A stretch of DNA of 64,000 nucleotides from the NCBI RefSeq assembly GCF_009789675.1, contig NZ_CP046916.1, positions 620,001-684,000 of the forward strand, in the 5' to 3' direction. Positions 16,853-26,282 of the stretch are shown piece after piece (position 1 is the stretch's first letter; each line of letters starts with the position of its first letter). The translations under genes were made by a program, and so were the position numbers. Origin of the DNA: Paraburkholderia acidisoli. Its GTDB lineage: Bacteria > Pseudomonadota > Gammaproteobacteria > Burkholderiales > Burkholderiaceae. The notes under the pieces are model-generated. The model was not told the origin of the DNA. It was given only the letters and a program-made list of their open reading frames with translations, and did not search any database.

Positions 16853-19373
16853 TTACTGGGACTCGTATGAGCCTGAAACCTGATACGCGTAGCCAGCCGA
16901 AATCGGCGAAGTGTTCGTCTGATCGATGATCTGGGCGACTCCGCTCGAACCGGAAATCTGCCCAGTCAGGAAGTTACCCGACGAGCCACTGCGCCCCATC
17001 AGGTTATAGGCCCCCCGGACCAGACGTGAGCGGAAGCGATACCAGGATAGACCCGGAGCATGTTCCAACCGTTGACAGCGTGGCGCTGATCTGGAGAGTG
17101 ATCGTCTTGCCGATTCGCTTATACCGTCCCGACCCGCTTTGCGTCCCAGGCGATCCCGATGCGCACGTCAGAGTCGGCGTATAGGTGACCCACGAGTTGG
17201 AAGTGTTTATCACCTGCGTCGCCGAACTAACGGCCGAGATTTGACCGGAAGTGCCAACGGTGCCGGCCATGCCCTCAAGGAAGTTCCCGCTGGGGTTGCC
17301 GCTTCCATCGTTGTACGTTCCTTCGCCGATTTGCCATGCCATGTGCCCGTACGGGTCAACGACAAAGTTATTGCCAACGCTGTTGGGACCGTTGCTGCCC
17401 CCATACAGAAGAATGCCCGACGTGTAATCACCAGTTGTACCCGCACATTGATTCGGCGCGTAAATGTAATTCCCGGTAACGTTGAGGCGGGTAACAACGT
17501 CTGCGAGTGCTATCCCCGACTTGCAAGGGTTGAAGATCGAATTACCAGTTACCGCGATGTCGCTCGTAATCTCTTGCGGAGACGTTCCCGGCGCGCCATA
17601 AAACGACATGCCGAAATCAGTCGAATGGCTGTTGAAATAGCACGCGTTGCCCGTTACTGCGCCAACGGCACCGTTCTCGACGTTGATGCACTCGATTTGC
17701 GTGCCGTATGCAACATTGTTCGCGACCGTGAAGAACGAGGTTGTGCCAGCCGAGGAAGGGCTCGACACATTGATGCCGAACCCAACACACTCTTCAACGT
17801 GGTTCCCAGTGATCGTGTAGTTCGAACCTTGCTCGACCGCGATGCAATGACTTGAGCCAGAGCTATAGCCCGCATTGACATAGTTGTTCGAGATGTGGCC
17901 AAAGCTTGACGCACCAACAACCGCGATCCCGAGTGCGGTGTCGTTCAGGACGTAATTGTTCTCCAGCGTGAAGTTGGTTCCGGCATTGACGAGAACGCCG
18001 TTTGCCGCGGTGATCGTAGTGTTGCGAACATTGAAGTTCGACGAACCGCTCAGGCGAATACCGGAGTTGTTCGTGTACGTCCCGGTCGCAACCTGAATGC
18101 GTGGGCCGTCAATGACCAAGCCGCCAGTGTTGCTATCAGCTTCAAGCAGCCCCGCGCCGGACGTCACGGTACCGCTCGCGATCAACGTGCACGCGCCATA
18201 GATACGCGTGGTGGTCGTCGGAACCGTGATCCCGCCGATATAGAACGTCTGACCATCCGGGCAGTGAAACACCGGATTTGCCGCCATCGCGTTCTGAAAC
18301 GCGGTCGTGTTCGTCGCGGCAGCAGCGCTACTGTTCGCAACGGCGCCGAAATCGAACGGATTGCTCGCGTTCGAATAGCAGTCGGACGGCGTGCTGGCAG
18401 ACGTGGAGGCGTTGCACTTATAGCTGTTGGCCGGCGTCGAAGCAAGATCGGCATTTGTGACAAGGCCCGGTGCCGAGAAGGAACCGGCGACTGCGAGACC
18501 ATCGCTGATCGTCGTCAGCCCCGAGGCGTTGTTGATCTTGAATGGGTAATCGACGACCGAGCCAGAGTTGTATCGACCGAAATAGAGGTTGCCATTGGTG
18601 GACGAATTGCCGTCAATGAGCATTTCCCAATTCGTCGTGCCGCTGTGCTGCAAATTGATGCCAGCAAAGCCGCCGCTGGTATCGTTGACCGTCAGGTGTG
18701 CAGCGGAATAGCTGAGCCCAAGCGCGCCGGTGTACGTCCCCCCCGTTAGCGATGCCGGGCTTGCGAGGTTCGCGCTGTCCCAAGGCGTTGCGCCGTTGAA
18801 GGTGGGGCGAACAGTAAAAGACGCTTGACCTGTTGATGCCAGAATACTGAAAGGGTAATCAACAAATGATCCGGAAGCATATCTCTGGATGTAATAGCCG
18901 GTCGTTCCGACTGTCGTTCCGAAATACTTGGTGCCGCCCACGGCATATGAAATCGTGGTCGCTGCGCCGCCGCTGCTGTCATTCAGCGCAAAGATCGGAT
19001 TCGTATAACTCAGTCCGGTAGGGCCTGCGAAAGATGCCCCCGAAAGCGCAGCACCGCCCAGATTCGACAACGCAGTGGCTGCACTATTGGCACCCGTACC
19101 GCCGCTGGCGACAGGTACAGCGGTCGTCAAGCCGCTGATTGAGCCGCCTGTGATGGCCGGGTTCGTCAGCGCTGGCGAGTTCGAAAGAACAGCCGAGCCG
19201 GTGCCGGTCGAAGTCGTTGCACCCGTACCGCCATTCGAAGGCGAAAGGGGATTCTGGAGAACTACGCTATTGAACGTCGGCGACGGATAGGACTGCGCCG
19301 ATGCAATCAGCGGCAGGGCCAAAAAAAAAGCCGCCCCGAAGGCGGCAATCTTATTCAGTTGGCTTTTCATCAT
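16853..19373 (-). CDS. Tail spike with right-handed beta-helix and N-terminal signal-like leader (frame-broken)
   Basis: About 840 residues after correcting the G6 run at 17011-17016 (minus strand). Residues 1-27 look like a Sec signal (KIAAFGAAFFLALPLIASAQ). Then comes SYPSPTFNSVVLQNPLSPSN, shared with the next gene, a GGTG-rich stalk, and from about residue 330 a parallel beta-helix with many short repeats (NNYV, GNHVE, TGNAC), starting with the FDFGAV pectate-lyase-type lead. It likely binds and cleaves host polysaccharide. Starts at 19373 or 19370. Confidence 0.75.
19321..19346 (-). terminator. Intrinsic terminator embedded in the spike leader codons
   Basis: On the minus strand GCCGCC-TTCG-GGGCGGC is followed by nine T. 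The same bases encode residues IAAFGAAFF of the spike leader, and the hairpin lies 24 bp past the stop of the upstream gene. It should attenuate spike transcription. Confidence 0.8.
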
Positions 19374-19765
19374 GATTTGCTCAAGACCCCCCCGTTATTC
19401 CAGTAGACGCCGCTCGTTGCGGGCAACGTAGTTGGGAGGCTGTTGAACCACGAGGCATATAGCGTGCCGAATACCGAAGTAGAGATACCGGTGATCGCGC
19501 TGCCTACGAATGCGGTGGTGGCAAACTGGGTGGTGCTGGTGCCAGCCGCTGCGGTGGGACCAGAGGGCGTACCCGAGAACGTCGGCGACGTGTTCAAGAC
19601 AACTGAGCCTGTACCCGTTGCTGTCGTGGTCCCGGTGCCGCCGTTCGCCGCCGTCAGCGGGCTTTGCAGTGTGATGCTGTTGAATGTGGGCGACGGATAG
19701 CTTTGCGCGAAAGCGACGACCGGCGAAAAGAGGGCGATCAGGAGTAGTTTTTTCATCAGTGTCAT
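19370..19765 (-). CDS. Tail-associated protein with signal-like leader, 131 aa
   Basis: MKKLLLIALFSPVVAFAQ is a signal-peptide-like leader, followed by SYPSPTFNSITLQSPLTAAN, nearly the same as in the spike gene just downstream. The C-terminus has TPSGPTAAAGTSTTQFATTA, a Thr/Ala block often seen before the trimer region of tail fibres, and ends VYWNNGGVLSKS. It may form the base to which the spike attaches. True start could be Met1 or Met4. Confidence 0.65.
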   Translation of the reverse strand: MTLMKKLLLIALFSPVVAFAQSYPSPTFNSITLQSPLTAANGGTGTTTATGTGSVVLNTSPTFSGTPSGPTAAAGTSTTQFATTAFVGSAITGISTSVFGTLYASWFNSLPTTLPATSGVYWNNGGVLSKS

Positions 19766-19926
19766 GCCGCCACGATTTGGCCGTTAGAAAGCTTCCACAA
19801 AGCCGGAGACTTCCATTGCTCGAAAGTACAAACGAGTTCGTTGCTCGAAAGTTCCGGTTCGCTGGAATACGAGCCGACTGCTTCGACCAGATCCGTCTTC
19901 GGATTAAAGATCAAGGTGTAGATCAT
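19762..19926 (-). CDS. Small protein between fibre genes, 54 aa
   Basis: MIYTLIFNPKTDLVEAVGSY to the end IVAA; coupled to the next gene by ATGA. Size and place suggest a tail-fibre assembly factor, but no family is recognised. Confidence 0.55.
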   Translation of the reverse strand: MIYTLIFNPKTDLVEAVGSYSSEPELSSNELVCTFEQWKSPALWKLSNGQIVAA

Positions 19927-19933
19927 TCGAGCC

Positions 19934-20820
19934 TCACGAAGGCATGAACTGGTATTCGAGCCAGTGGGAGGCGGGGATAGTTGTCCCGGCATTCGAAGTC
20001 GCCGTGGCCGAAACCGTCACACTAGAACCGGATGCAACGTTTTGAACGGTCGAAACAATGGAACTACCAATGATGGATTCCGCGCCACCCGCTACGCCGT
20101 TGATGCTCGCGTAATTGGTGAAAGATGCTGTCTGACCAGCATTGGAATTGACAAAGCTTCGTGAAATCACAACACCGTTACAAGGTGCCGTAAAAGTCAC
20201 CGATCGAACATCTGAACTCGCGGTGCTTGGGGTCCATCCGATGTTCGCTTGCGTCCCTGCAAGGGCAGCGGAGCCGTGTTTGACATAACGGGCGTCTCCC
20301 GTATCCAGATTGACAGCGGCATCGCCGATGGTAGGAGCCGCGCAATATAGTTCTGCGTATGCGGTATTGGTGCTATTGACTACGCTTACGTGAGAGTCTG
20401 TTTCGAGGAACAGCGGCGACGCGCCTGCTTCGATAGTTCCTGTATTTACCGTAGGGGCGGTAACTGTTTCGGTGAACGTATTGGCGCCAGTCCATGTGTT
20501 AGCAGCGCCTTCCTGCCCAAACGATTCTTGCTGACCAGCGGTAGGGCCGCTGAATGCGAAGTCACCGACCAACCAGGAAAGCGCCGCTGTACTTTCTTGC
20601 GCACGCTGAACCGTGAGCGTTGCGCCAGAAATTGCTGTTGCGTAGACGACTTCATAGTTATTCCGCGTGGCCACATCGTTCAACGTGACGACCAGCACGG
20701 AACCAGACGGAATGCTAGAAGGAAGGTTCGCGGAACTGGCTAATGTGATCGAGGTGGCGGTGTTCGATACTGCACCAGCCAGCGTCGTATTGACGTTGTT
20801 GGCAAAATGAATGCTGTCAT
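19934..20820 (-). CDS. Tail fibre/baseplate protein, about 295 aa (frame-broken)
   Basis: Begins MTAF at 20820 and continues HFANNVNTTLAGAVSNTATS after one missing base near 20808. The N-terminus is typical of fibre or baseplate-attachment proteins. The middle has a FTETVTAPTVNTGTIEAG shaft-like stretch, and the C-terminal 100 residues are a beta-sandwich-like tip. Gap of 2 bp to the gene upstream. Confidence 0.65.
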
Positions 20821-20822
20821 GG

Positions 20823-21713
20823 TCACGAAATGGAAACGACGCCGCCGTTATTCCAGAGCTGGTTCGTATTGTTCGGGTTGGTGGTCGGCAAACCGGCGCC
20901 GCCAGACGAAAGAAGTTGCGCTGCGGTAACTGATCCAAAATAGACTGGGGCGCCCGTTCCCGATCCGCCCGACACAACAGCCACCGTTCCGCCGTTGTAC
21001 CAAACCGCCCCGGCAGCAAGTCCCATAGGACTGGTTGGATAGTTCAGGGGAGCCGACATCCACAACACGCCGCCATCGTTATAGAAACTGATGGCCTTGA
21101 ACTCGAAGTTGTACTGGAACGGAACCGAAACCAGTCGCGCGTTGATCAGTTCCTGAAGCGCGGTAAAGACCGCATCGTCGAAGGAAGTGATCGTGAACGT
21201 GTTGCCCGATACCGTGATCGACGGCGGATTGTCCAGAACTGCATAATCCGAACCGTTCGCACCGTTGATGAATCGGCTAACACGATTCTTCAACCATCCC
21301 ATCGTGAACATCTGTCCGTCGCCGCGGTACAGGTTCCACGTCATCATCCGTTTGTAGATATCGTCGGATGCGGTCTGCGCTGTGCCTGATGAGGAATAGC
21401 TCAGGTAGTTGTATGGGACAGTGTTGTAGGCGAAGGCGTCATAGCCTGCGGTGATAGTTGTCGTTTGTGTTGAGAGAACCGGGCGCGATATGCCGTAAAT
21501 CCCCTGTCCAATCCAGTCAAGCAGCGTACCTGTGATGTTGGGCGAAGTGTAAAGCCCAAGCGGGGTATTGTTGAACCACGACAAGTAACCTTGTGCGAGG
21601 CTGTTATAGCTGTCAACAAAAGCCTGAATACTCGAATCATCGAAGTATTGCTGGTACAGGTAGGCGGGAATAACCTGCTGGAGAGGCTGCACAGCAAATG
21701 ATTCGAGTTGCAT
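20823..21713 (-). CDS. Baseplate/tail protein, 296 aa
   Basis: N-terminal QVIPAYLYQQYFDDSSIQAF and GTLLDWIGQGIYGISRP fit baseplate proteins that follow baseplate J in contractile tails (gpI-like position). The C-terminus turns into repeats ending WNNGGVV, the same ending as in the nearby fibre genes (VLWMSAPLN, VWYNGGTV, LWNNGGVV). Confidence 0.7.
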   Translation of the reverse strand: MQLESFAVQPLQQVIPAYLYQQYFDDSSIQAFVDSYNSLAQGYLSWFNNTPLGLYTSPNITGTLLDWIGQGIYGISRPVLSTQTTTITAGYDAFAYNTVPYNYLSYSSSGTAQTASDDIYKRMMTWNLYRGDGQMFTMGWLKNRVSRFINGANGSDYAVLDNPPSITVSGNTFTITSFDDAVFTALQELINARLVSVPFQYNFEFKAISFYNDGGVLWMSAPLNYPTSPMGLAAGAVWYNGGTVAVVSGGSGTGAPVYFGSVTAAQLLSSGGAGLPTTNPNNTNQLWNNGGVVSIS

Positions 21714-21716
21714 GCA

Positions 21717-23153
21717 TCACCCCTGAACAACAGTAACGCCGGACGCGCTCGCAGAAAAGACGCTCTCGGGATCGCCAGCTATGATGCTGGTGCCAGCACT
21801 CGGACTTACTGTCACGCCGTTGATCTGAACGACATATTGAAGTGTCGTAATGTTGGCCGCCGAGATGACCGAAGCAACAGCACCACGGAAGGCGGCCGTC
21901 ATTTCCAGTTCATTGATCGGCTGGCCTACATAGATACTGTTGATATACGACTGGATCGCCGGGATAGCTAACTGATTGACCGAATCGCCCGCCGTGAAAT
22001 TTGGCAGCGTCGTATTCCATGTCACCGCTACCGTAACGATCTGCGTGGGCGGATTGACGAACGGAATGTTGTACGTATCTGGATTCTGGAATAACGATAC
22101 GTTCACATTTCTCGGATTGGGTGAGAACGTCGCGCCACCTGTATAGGCTCCGAACGCGCTCCCATTCGTGCTGGTGGTGATCGTGTCACCACTTATCGAG
22201 CGGACAATCGACACCACTGTGTATGTGCCGTTGTATGCGGTTGGCGTCGCCCCCGATACTGTAAATGTCTGCCCAACAGTGAAGTTGGTTGTCAGGTTTG
22301 TCGTCACGACGACTGGGCTCGCCGCTGTCATGCCGCTGATGGAAAGCTGCGAGCCTTGCAGCGTTGCGATATCGCCTACACCTTGCAGGATCGCGTTTGC
22401 TACGGCATAGGCATCGCCACCGCCACACACGATTCGCCAGCCGCCAGTTGCCTGCTGGATAGAAACAAGCCGAGCCTGAACGCCGGTTACTTTCTCAAGC
22501 AGCGTCTTGAGATATGCGGGCGATCCGACCGAAGCGACGACACCGGCTTGCAAGACGCGCGCACGATAGTCTTGCGGACTTTCCGCACTACTGGCTGGCG
22601 TGCCTGCTTCTGGGTTCGTGACCGTGATCGCATAGCCAGTCGGAACCGAAGTGATAATCTGATTGACCGAACCCGCTGGAATGGCAAAAGTGCCGCTATT
22701 GGTGGCGACGGCAAAGAGTTGGGCGCTTACGCCGCCAGTCTGAATGACGCCGCCGTCTTGCAGCTTGTATTGATTCGTCCCGTCGCCGACTACGAAACCC
22801 GGCTGGAACACGTATCCTGCGGGTCCAGCGAACTGAACATAGACGCTCGCGTTGGCACTGACGCCTTGTTCAATCCCGAATTGAACGCCGAGTTGCGCGA
22901 GAACCGAGGCATTTGCGCCATAAGGCGTAACGCTGGAAATGCAATCAACGCGCGCCTGGTCAATCGCGACTAGCGCACCGGTCGCCGTCGAGGAAATGTC
23001 CTCAATCAGAAGGCCCGGAAGGTTTGCGGTATAGTCGGGGACTTCTGCGGCGACGCCATTGATGAGCGCTGCGTTCAGCGTAGCGGGCGGCGTGGTTTGC
23101 GGGCCTGCCGCGGTCATCACCAGCGGAACATTCGTAGGCGTGATCGTGGTCAT
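21717..23153 (-). CDS. Baseplate J-like protein with inserted domain
   Basis: 478 residues, related to phage baseplate J/gp47: AALINGVAAEVPDYTANLPG and IDQARVDCISSVTPYGANAS at the start, then ESPQDYRARVLQAG and PAYLKTLLEKVTGVQ in the core. J forms the baseplate wedge that changes conformation upon contraction. Residues about 270-345 (FTVGQTFTVSGATPTAYNGT) are a small beta domain inserted into the fold, related to one in the sheath protein. Coupled to the next gene by ATGA. Confidence 0.85.
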   Translation of the reverse strand: MTTITPTNVPLVMTAAGPQTTPPATLNAALINGVAAEVPDYTANLPGLLIEDISSTATGALVAIDQARVDCISSVTPYGANASVLAQLGVQFGIEQGVSANASVYVQFAGPAGYVFQPGFVVGDGTNQYKLQDGGVIQTGGVSAQLFAVATNSGTFAIPAGSVNQIITSVPTGYAITVTNPEAGTPASSAESPQDYRARVLQAGVVASVGSPAYLKTLLEKVTGVQARLVSIQQATGGWRIVCGGGDAYAVANAILQGVGDIATLQGSQLSISGMTAASPVVVTTNLTTNFTVGQTFTVSGATPTAYNGTYTVVSIVRSISGDTITTSTNGSAFGAYTGGATFSPNPRNVNVSLFQNPDTYNIPFVNPPTQIVTVAVTWNTTLPNFTAGDSVNQLAIPAIQSYINSIYVGQPINELEMTAAFRGAVASVISAANITTLQYVVQINGVTVSPSAGTSIIAGDPESVFSASASGVTVVQG

Positions 23154-23497
23154 GTCGCGACGGTGGTGTTAAGAATGGCCCCTGATGGGCACAAGGCCGT
23201 AATGTTGTACTGCGGCGGATTGCTGCCAACGACGCGGACGATCGTTAGGGTCGCGAAATATTGGGCATACTGTTGTTGCAAACTTTGTACGTAGAAGTCG
23301 GGGTTGACTTGCGTAAGGATCGTTTGCTGCTGCGGGATTCCCGTATTGGAGTAAAAGGGGCTTTCCCCGAGATTGAGCTTGATCGCCTGACACAGCGCCG
23401 TAAGGTAGCAATTGCTGTTAAATCCTGCTGAATCGGTGGTGACTGCTACCCATTGATATGTGCCATCTGAAGAATACTGTCGCCCCCAAACTCTCAT
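23150..23497 (-). CDS. Baseplate wedge-like protein, 115 aa
   Basis: Small protein upstream of baseplate J with QAIKLNLGESPFYSNTGIPQ, a pattern of the gp25/GPW-like wedge region in short-tailed-baseplate myophages. Ends overlap the J start. Confidence 0.7.
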   Translation of the reverse strand: MRVWGRQYSSDGTYQWVAVTTDSAGFNSNCYLTALCQAIKLNLGESPFYSNTGIPQQQTILTQVNPDFYVQSLQQQYAQYFATLTIVRVVGSNPPQYNITALCPSGAILNTTVAT

Positions 23498-23508
23498 AAT
23501 GCGTACCT

Positions 23509-24153
23509 ATGTCTGAATCGCATTCATCGCCTTCTTTGACTCATGAGAGTCTTTGCGCGCTATCGCACAATCACCTTGTGATCGTGCTATTTGTAAATAG
23601 CCGGTCGGCGGCGTTTGATCTTGCAATTGATGTGGCGAAGCGCGCGCCGTTATTCGAAGTGCGCGATCTGGAATCGATCAGAATCTATGCGGCGGGATTT
23701 GCGCGTAGCTTCGAAGGTGCCATTCTGGCGATGGACTTGATTCACTATGTTCGAGGCTGGAAGGGGACGCACTTCTATGCGCGTGGCCGCATGGTGATCG
23801 GTGAGATGAAACAGGCTTACGATGTTGAAGCGGTGCTTCAATGCTTCATGGATTCATGCAAAACGGATGATTGGCGCGCGCACTGTCAGCGCACCATTGA
23901 TTCGCCATATTTCCCGATTCACTTGCGCACGAAATTCGAATACATTCATCCGATGTTTCGCCATATCACAGCTGCTTCGGATGAAGGGAATTTCCTTTTT
24001 CCTTGCTCTTACATGCTTCAATGGTTTGAGGCGCAACCGGATCATCCATCATCCGTCACAGACCAGATTCAGGCCGAGGGCGTCGCCAAGATGTGCGATA
24101 TATGCCCCAGATTTAACCCGAACGATTTCCAGTCACTGAGAGAAGAAAAATGA
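23509..24153 (+). CDS. Moron-like protein on the opposite strand, 214 aa
   Basis: Transcribed against all neighbouring baseplate genes. Contains two clusters of Cys and Trp and an even polar composition; no membrane helix, no signal peptide, no named domain recognised. ATG 23509 lies 12 bp from the divergent baseplate start, so a divergent promoter would have to lie in coding DNA. Lower-GC codons than the tail genes point to a separate origin. Superinfection exclusion or host defence is a guess from context. Confidence 0.65.
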   Translation: MSESHSSPSLTHESLCALSHNHLVIVLFVNSRSAAFDLAIDVAKRAPLFEVRDLESIRIYAAGFARSFEGAILAMDLIHYVRGWKGTHFYARGRMVIGEMKQAYDVEAVLQCFMDSCKTDDWRAHCQRTIDSPYFPIHLRTKFEYIHPMFRHITAASDEGNFLFPCSYMLQWFEAQPDHPSSVTDQIQAEGVAKMCDICPRFNPNDFQSLREEK

Positions 24154-24353
24154 CCCAGACCATTCAAAGAACCGGGAAACCCTACAAGGCGCTCATCCTT
24201 TTGGGCCAGCTTTCCATGCTGGCTTCCCCATTCCTATTTTTCACGCATCACGGTGCTATGTCCGCTGCCGCTCTGATTACTGGGCTCGTCGTCTACTGGC
24301 TCGGTAAAATCGGTGCCGGTGGAATAACGGCTAGTTCTGCATGGGATCGGTGA
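24150..24353 (+). CDS. Small membrane protein of the moron cassette, 67 aa
   Basis: ATGA overlap with the upstream gene. Two hydrophobic helices (ALILLGQLSMLASPFLFF and AALITGLVVYWLGKIG) separated by THHGAMS. Its 3' end overlaps the antisense 3' end of the spike gene at 24331 by 23 bp. Confidence 0.65.
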   Translation: MTQTIQRTGKPYKALILLGQLSMLASPFLFFTHHGAMSAAALITGLVVYWLGKIGAGGITASSAWDR

Positions 24354-25011
24354 CGCCACCGCCGTTCTGCACATTGCCGTGATTGTGTTCATTCACCGCG
24401 CCATTAGGTAGTACAACGTCTGGCGCCTTGATTGGCAGGGTAGATACCGCCTGAGTTCCGCCCCATGTGAATGTCTGGCCGCCAACTGTCAACGTAATTC
24501 CTGAAGCGTTGACAACGAGCGTGGTCGACTCGCAGGTGATTGTGGTTCCATCCGTATTGGTCACGATCGACGATGCGCCAGCAGTCGTCCTCAGTATCGT
24601 GCCATTCGGACCTTGAATCTGGGCTGCGTTCGGATCAATGGGGGAGAACGATTTATTCCCCACTGGCACGAAAACGAGTGCCGTCAGGTTACCGCGCTGA
24701 CGGAAATCGGCATTGCCGCCGCCAAGCCCCGATATCCCGCCCAAATATGCGTCCGCAGGCATAGTCATGCCCTCGTCGCCAATCTGCGTGGGCTCGGTGA
24801 GCCATTGACTTTCCGCCTTCGGTATCGTGATGGGCGGCAAAGTCCATGGCGTAGTGTCCATCTGGAACTCAACCGTAACGATCTTGCCAGTTACGCTTGT
24901 CACCCGACAGGGTAACGCTCTACCCAAACTTTTAATGGCCTGCTGGGCTCGGGTTATCGCAACCTGATTGAGATTACCCTGGAGCCAAAGTTTGGAAAAA
25001 TCGTCACTCAT
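24331..25011 (-). CDS. Baseplate central spike (gpV/gp45-like)
   Basis: 226 residues: an OB-fold-like N-terminal part (CRVTSVTGKIVTVEFQMDTT), then beta-helical repeats and a C-terminal EHNHGNVQNGGG, which matches the His-x-His metal-binding tip of phage central spikes. It pierces the outer membrane during contraction. Coupled to the hub gene by ATGA. Confidence 0.8.
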   Translation of the reverse strand: MSDDFSKLWLQGNLNQVAITRAQQAIKSLGRALPCRVTSVTGKIVTVEFQMDTTPWTLPPITIPKAESQWLTEPTQIGDEGMTMPADAYLGGISGLGGGNADFRQRGNLTALVFVPVGNKSFSPIDPNAAQIQGPNGTILRTTAGASSIVTNTDGTTITCESTTLVVNASGITLTVGGQTFTWGGTQAVSTLPIKAPDVVLPNGAVNEHNHGNVQNGGGVTDPMQN

Positions 25012-26006
25012 GGGCTATTCGTTATGCATTTGATGACGGTTACCCACGATGACCCATCGGCTGAGCGATACGATCCAATATGGCGCAACTCTGAAACGGA
25101 AAACGTCCCCTGGAATGCTGTTTGATAATTGCTGCTCGACGGATACGATTGCGCAGTTGTTCCCACAATTCCGGGACTAGCGCTCGCCAAAGCTGGGCCG
25201 CTAGCGCTGGAATATGTCAGTTGCGGCATCCGGATGGTAGAGCCAAGTTGAATATCGTGCCGCAATATCAACTTGCAGATCATCGTGTTGACATCAATCC
25301 AGGTCGGCTGACCGACAAAATCGTTGAAAGACAACTGGATCGCGTTGGGTAGATACGTGCTATCCCAAACGAAAAATTGACCGTTCTGACAGGTCAGATT
25401 GACGCCGCTATAGGTCGGACCGACAAAATAGCTTTGTGTCACACCCTTGATGCACTGGCACAACTCCTGGAGCGTTGAGCAAAAATGAATCTCGTCGAAA
25501 TCCTGCACGAGTTGCGACGTGACGTTCGCAGTGAACGGAAGCGCTGGATAGGCAACGGATAATGTTTGCTGAAGGGCGTCCGAAAGGGTTTGCCCCGCCT
25601 GCCAGTTCAAGACCAGATTGCCGGGATTCGATAGGGTATAGATAGACGGCGAGATCACGAGATCCAGCCGCATATCGACGCCTTCCCAGTTGCCGTAAGC
25701 CTGAAACACCGTCCCGGCTACCAGCAACCCAGCCTGCTGTGGATTAGCAAGCGGAAGTCCCGCCTGCATGCCGCCGCTCATGCTGAATTGCATCCCGGTA
25801 AATTGCTGAGCCTGGGATAGATCAGCCAGCGAAACACCGTGAATCGTGACGGTGAACAACTGCGGCGAAGTCGCGAAATCCTGAACCTGACAATCGAACT
25901 CGATATCAAGCGCGCTCGGGTCAAACGTACCGCCAGGATGAGAGGTCCATGTTCGTATCGGTTGCGTGGCGCCATCGGGCGTGAGCGTGATCGAATAAAA
26001 CCTCAC
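25008..26006 (-). CDS. Baseplate hub (gpD/gp44-like) protein
   Basis: 332 residues with LTPDGATQPIRTWTSHPGGT at the start and the AGLLVAGTVFQAYGNWEGVD and TLSDALQQTLSVAYP segments of hub proteins that link tail tube to spike. Position between the plug-like protein and the spike supports this. Confidence 0.75.
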   Translation of the reverse strand: MRFYSITLTPDGATQPIRTWTSHPGGTFDPSALDIEFDCQVQDFATSPQLFTVTIHGVSLADLSQAQQFTGMQFSMSGGMQAGLPLANPQQAGLLVAGTVFQAYGNWEGVDMRLDLVISPSIYTLSNPGNLVLNWQAGQTLSDALQQTLSVAYPALPFTANVTSQLVQDFDEIHFCSTLQELCQCIKGVTQSYFVGPTYSGVNLTCQNGQFFVWDSTYLPNAIQLSFNDFVGQPTWIDVNTMICKLILRHDIQLGSTIRMPQLTYSSASGPALASASPGIVGTTAQSYPSSSNYQTAFQGTFSVSELRHIGSYRSADGSSWVTVIKCITNSP

Positions 26007-26281
26007 GGCGAAACCTCGAAGTTACCCGTATCTTCTCGCCAAAGGATCGTCGAAGTCGTGAAAATGCCCGGCGCGAGCGGGATATCGTAGTCAAGCGGGG
26101 AGCCAACAAGCGGGCCGTTCCAGACCACATTTGCAAGTTGATCCTGCAACGTGAAATACCAGCGTTGCGCATAGACGTTCCACGTCACCGATCCAGTGTA
26201 TGACGCGCTATCAAGCGTAAAGACGTAGGAAAAGGGTGGCGATGCTGAGTTGTTCAGCGTGAGCGCAACCAGTGTCGTCAT
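26003..26281 (-). CDS. Small baseplate plug-like protein, 92 aa
   Basis: Beta-rich protein with YVFTLDSASYTGSVTWNVYA and WYFTLQD, the pattern of plug-domain proteins (DUF6983 type) next to hubs in contractile phages. Overlaps the hub start. Confidence 0.65.
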   Translation of the reverse strand: MTTLVALTLNNSASPPFSYVFTLDSASYTGSVTWNVYAQRWYFTLQDQLANVVWNGPLVGSPLDYDIPLAPGIFTTSTILWREDTGNFEVSP

Positions 26282-26282
26282 A

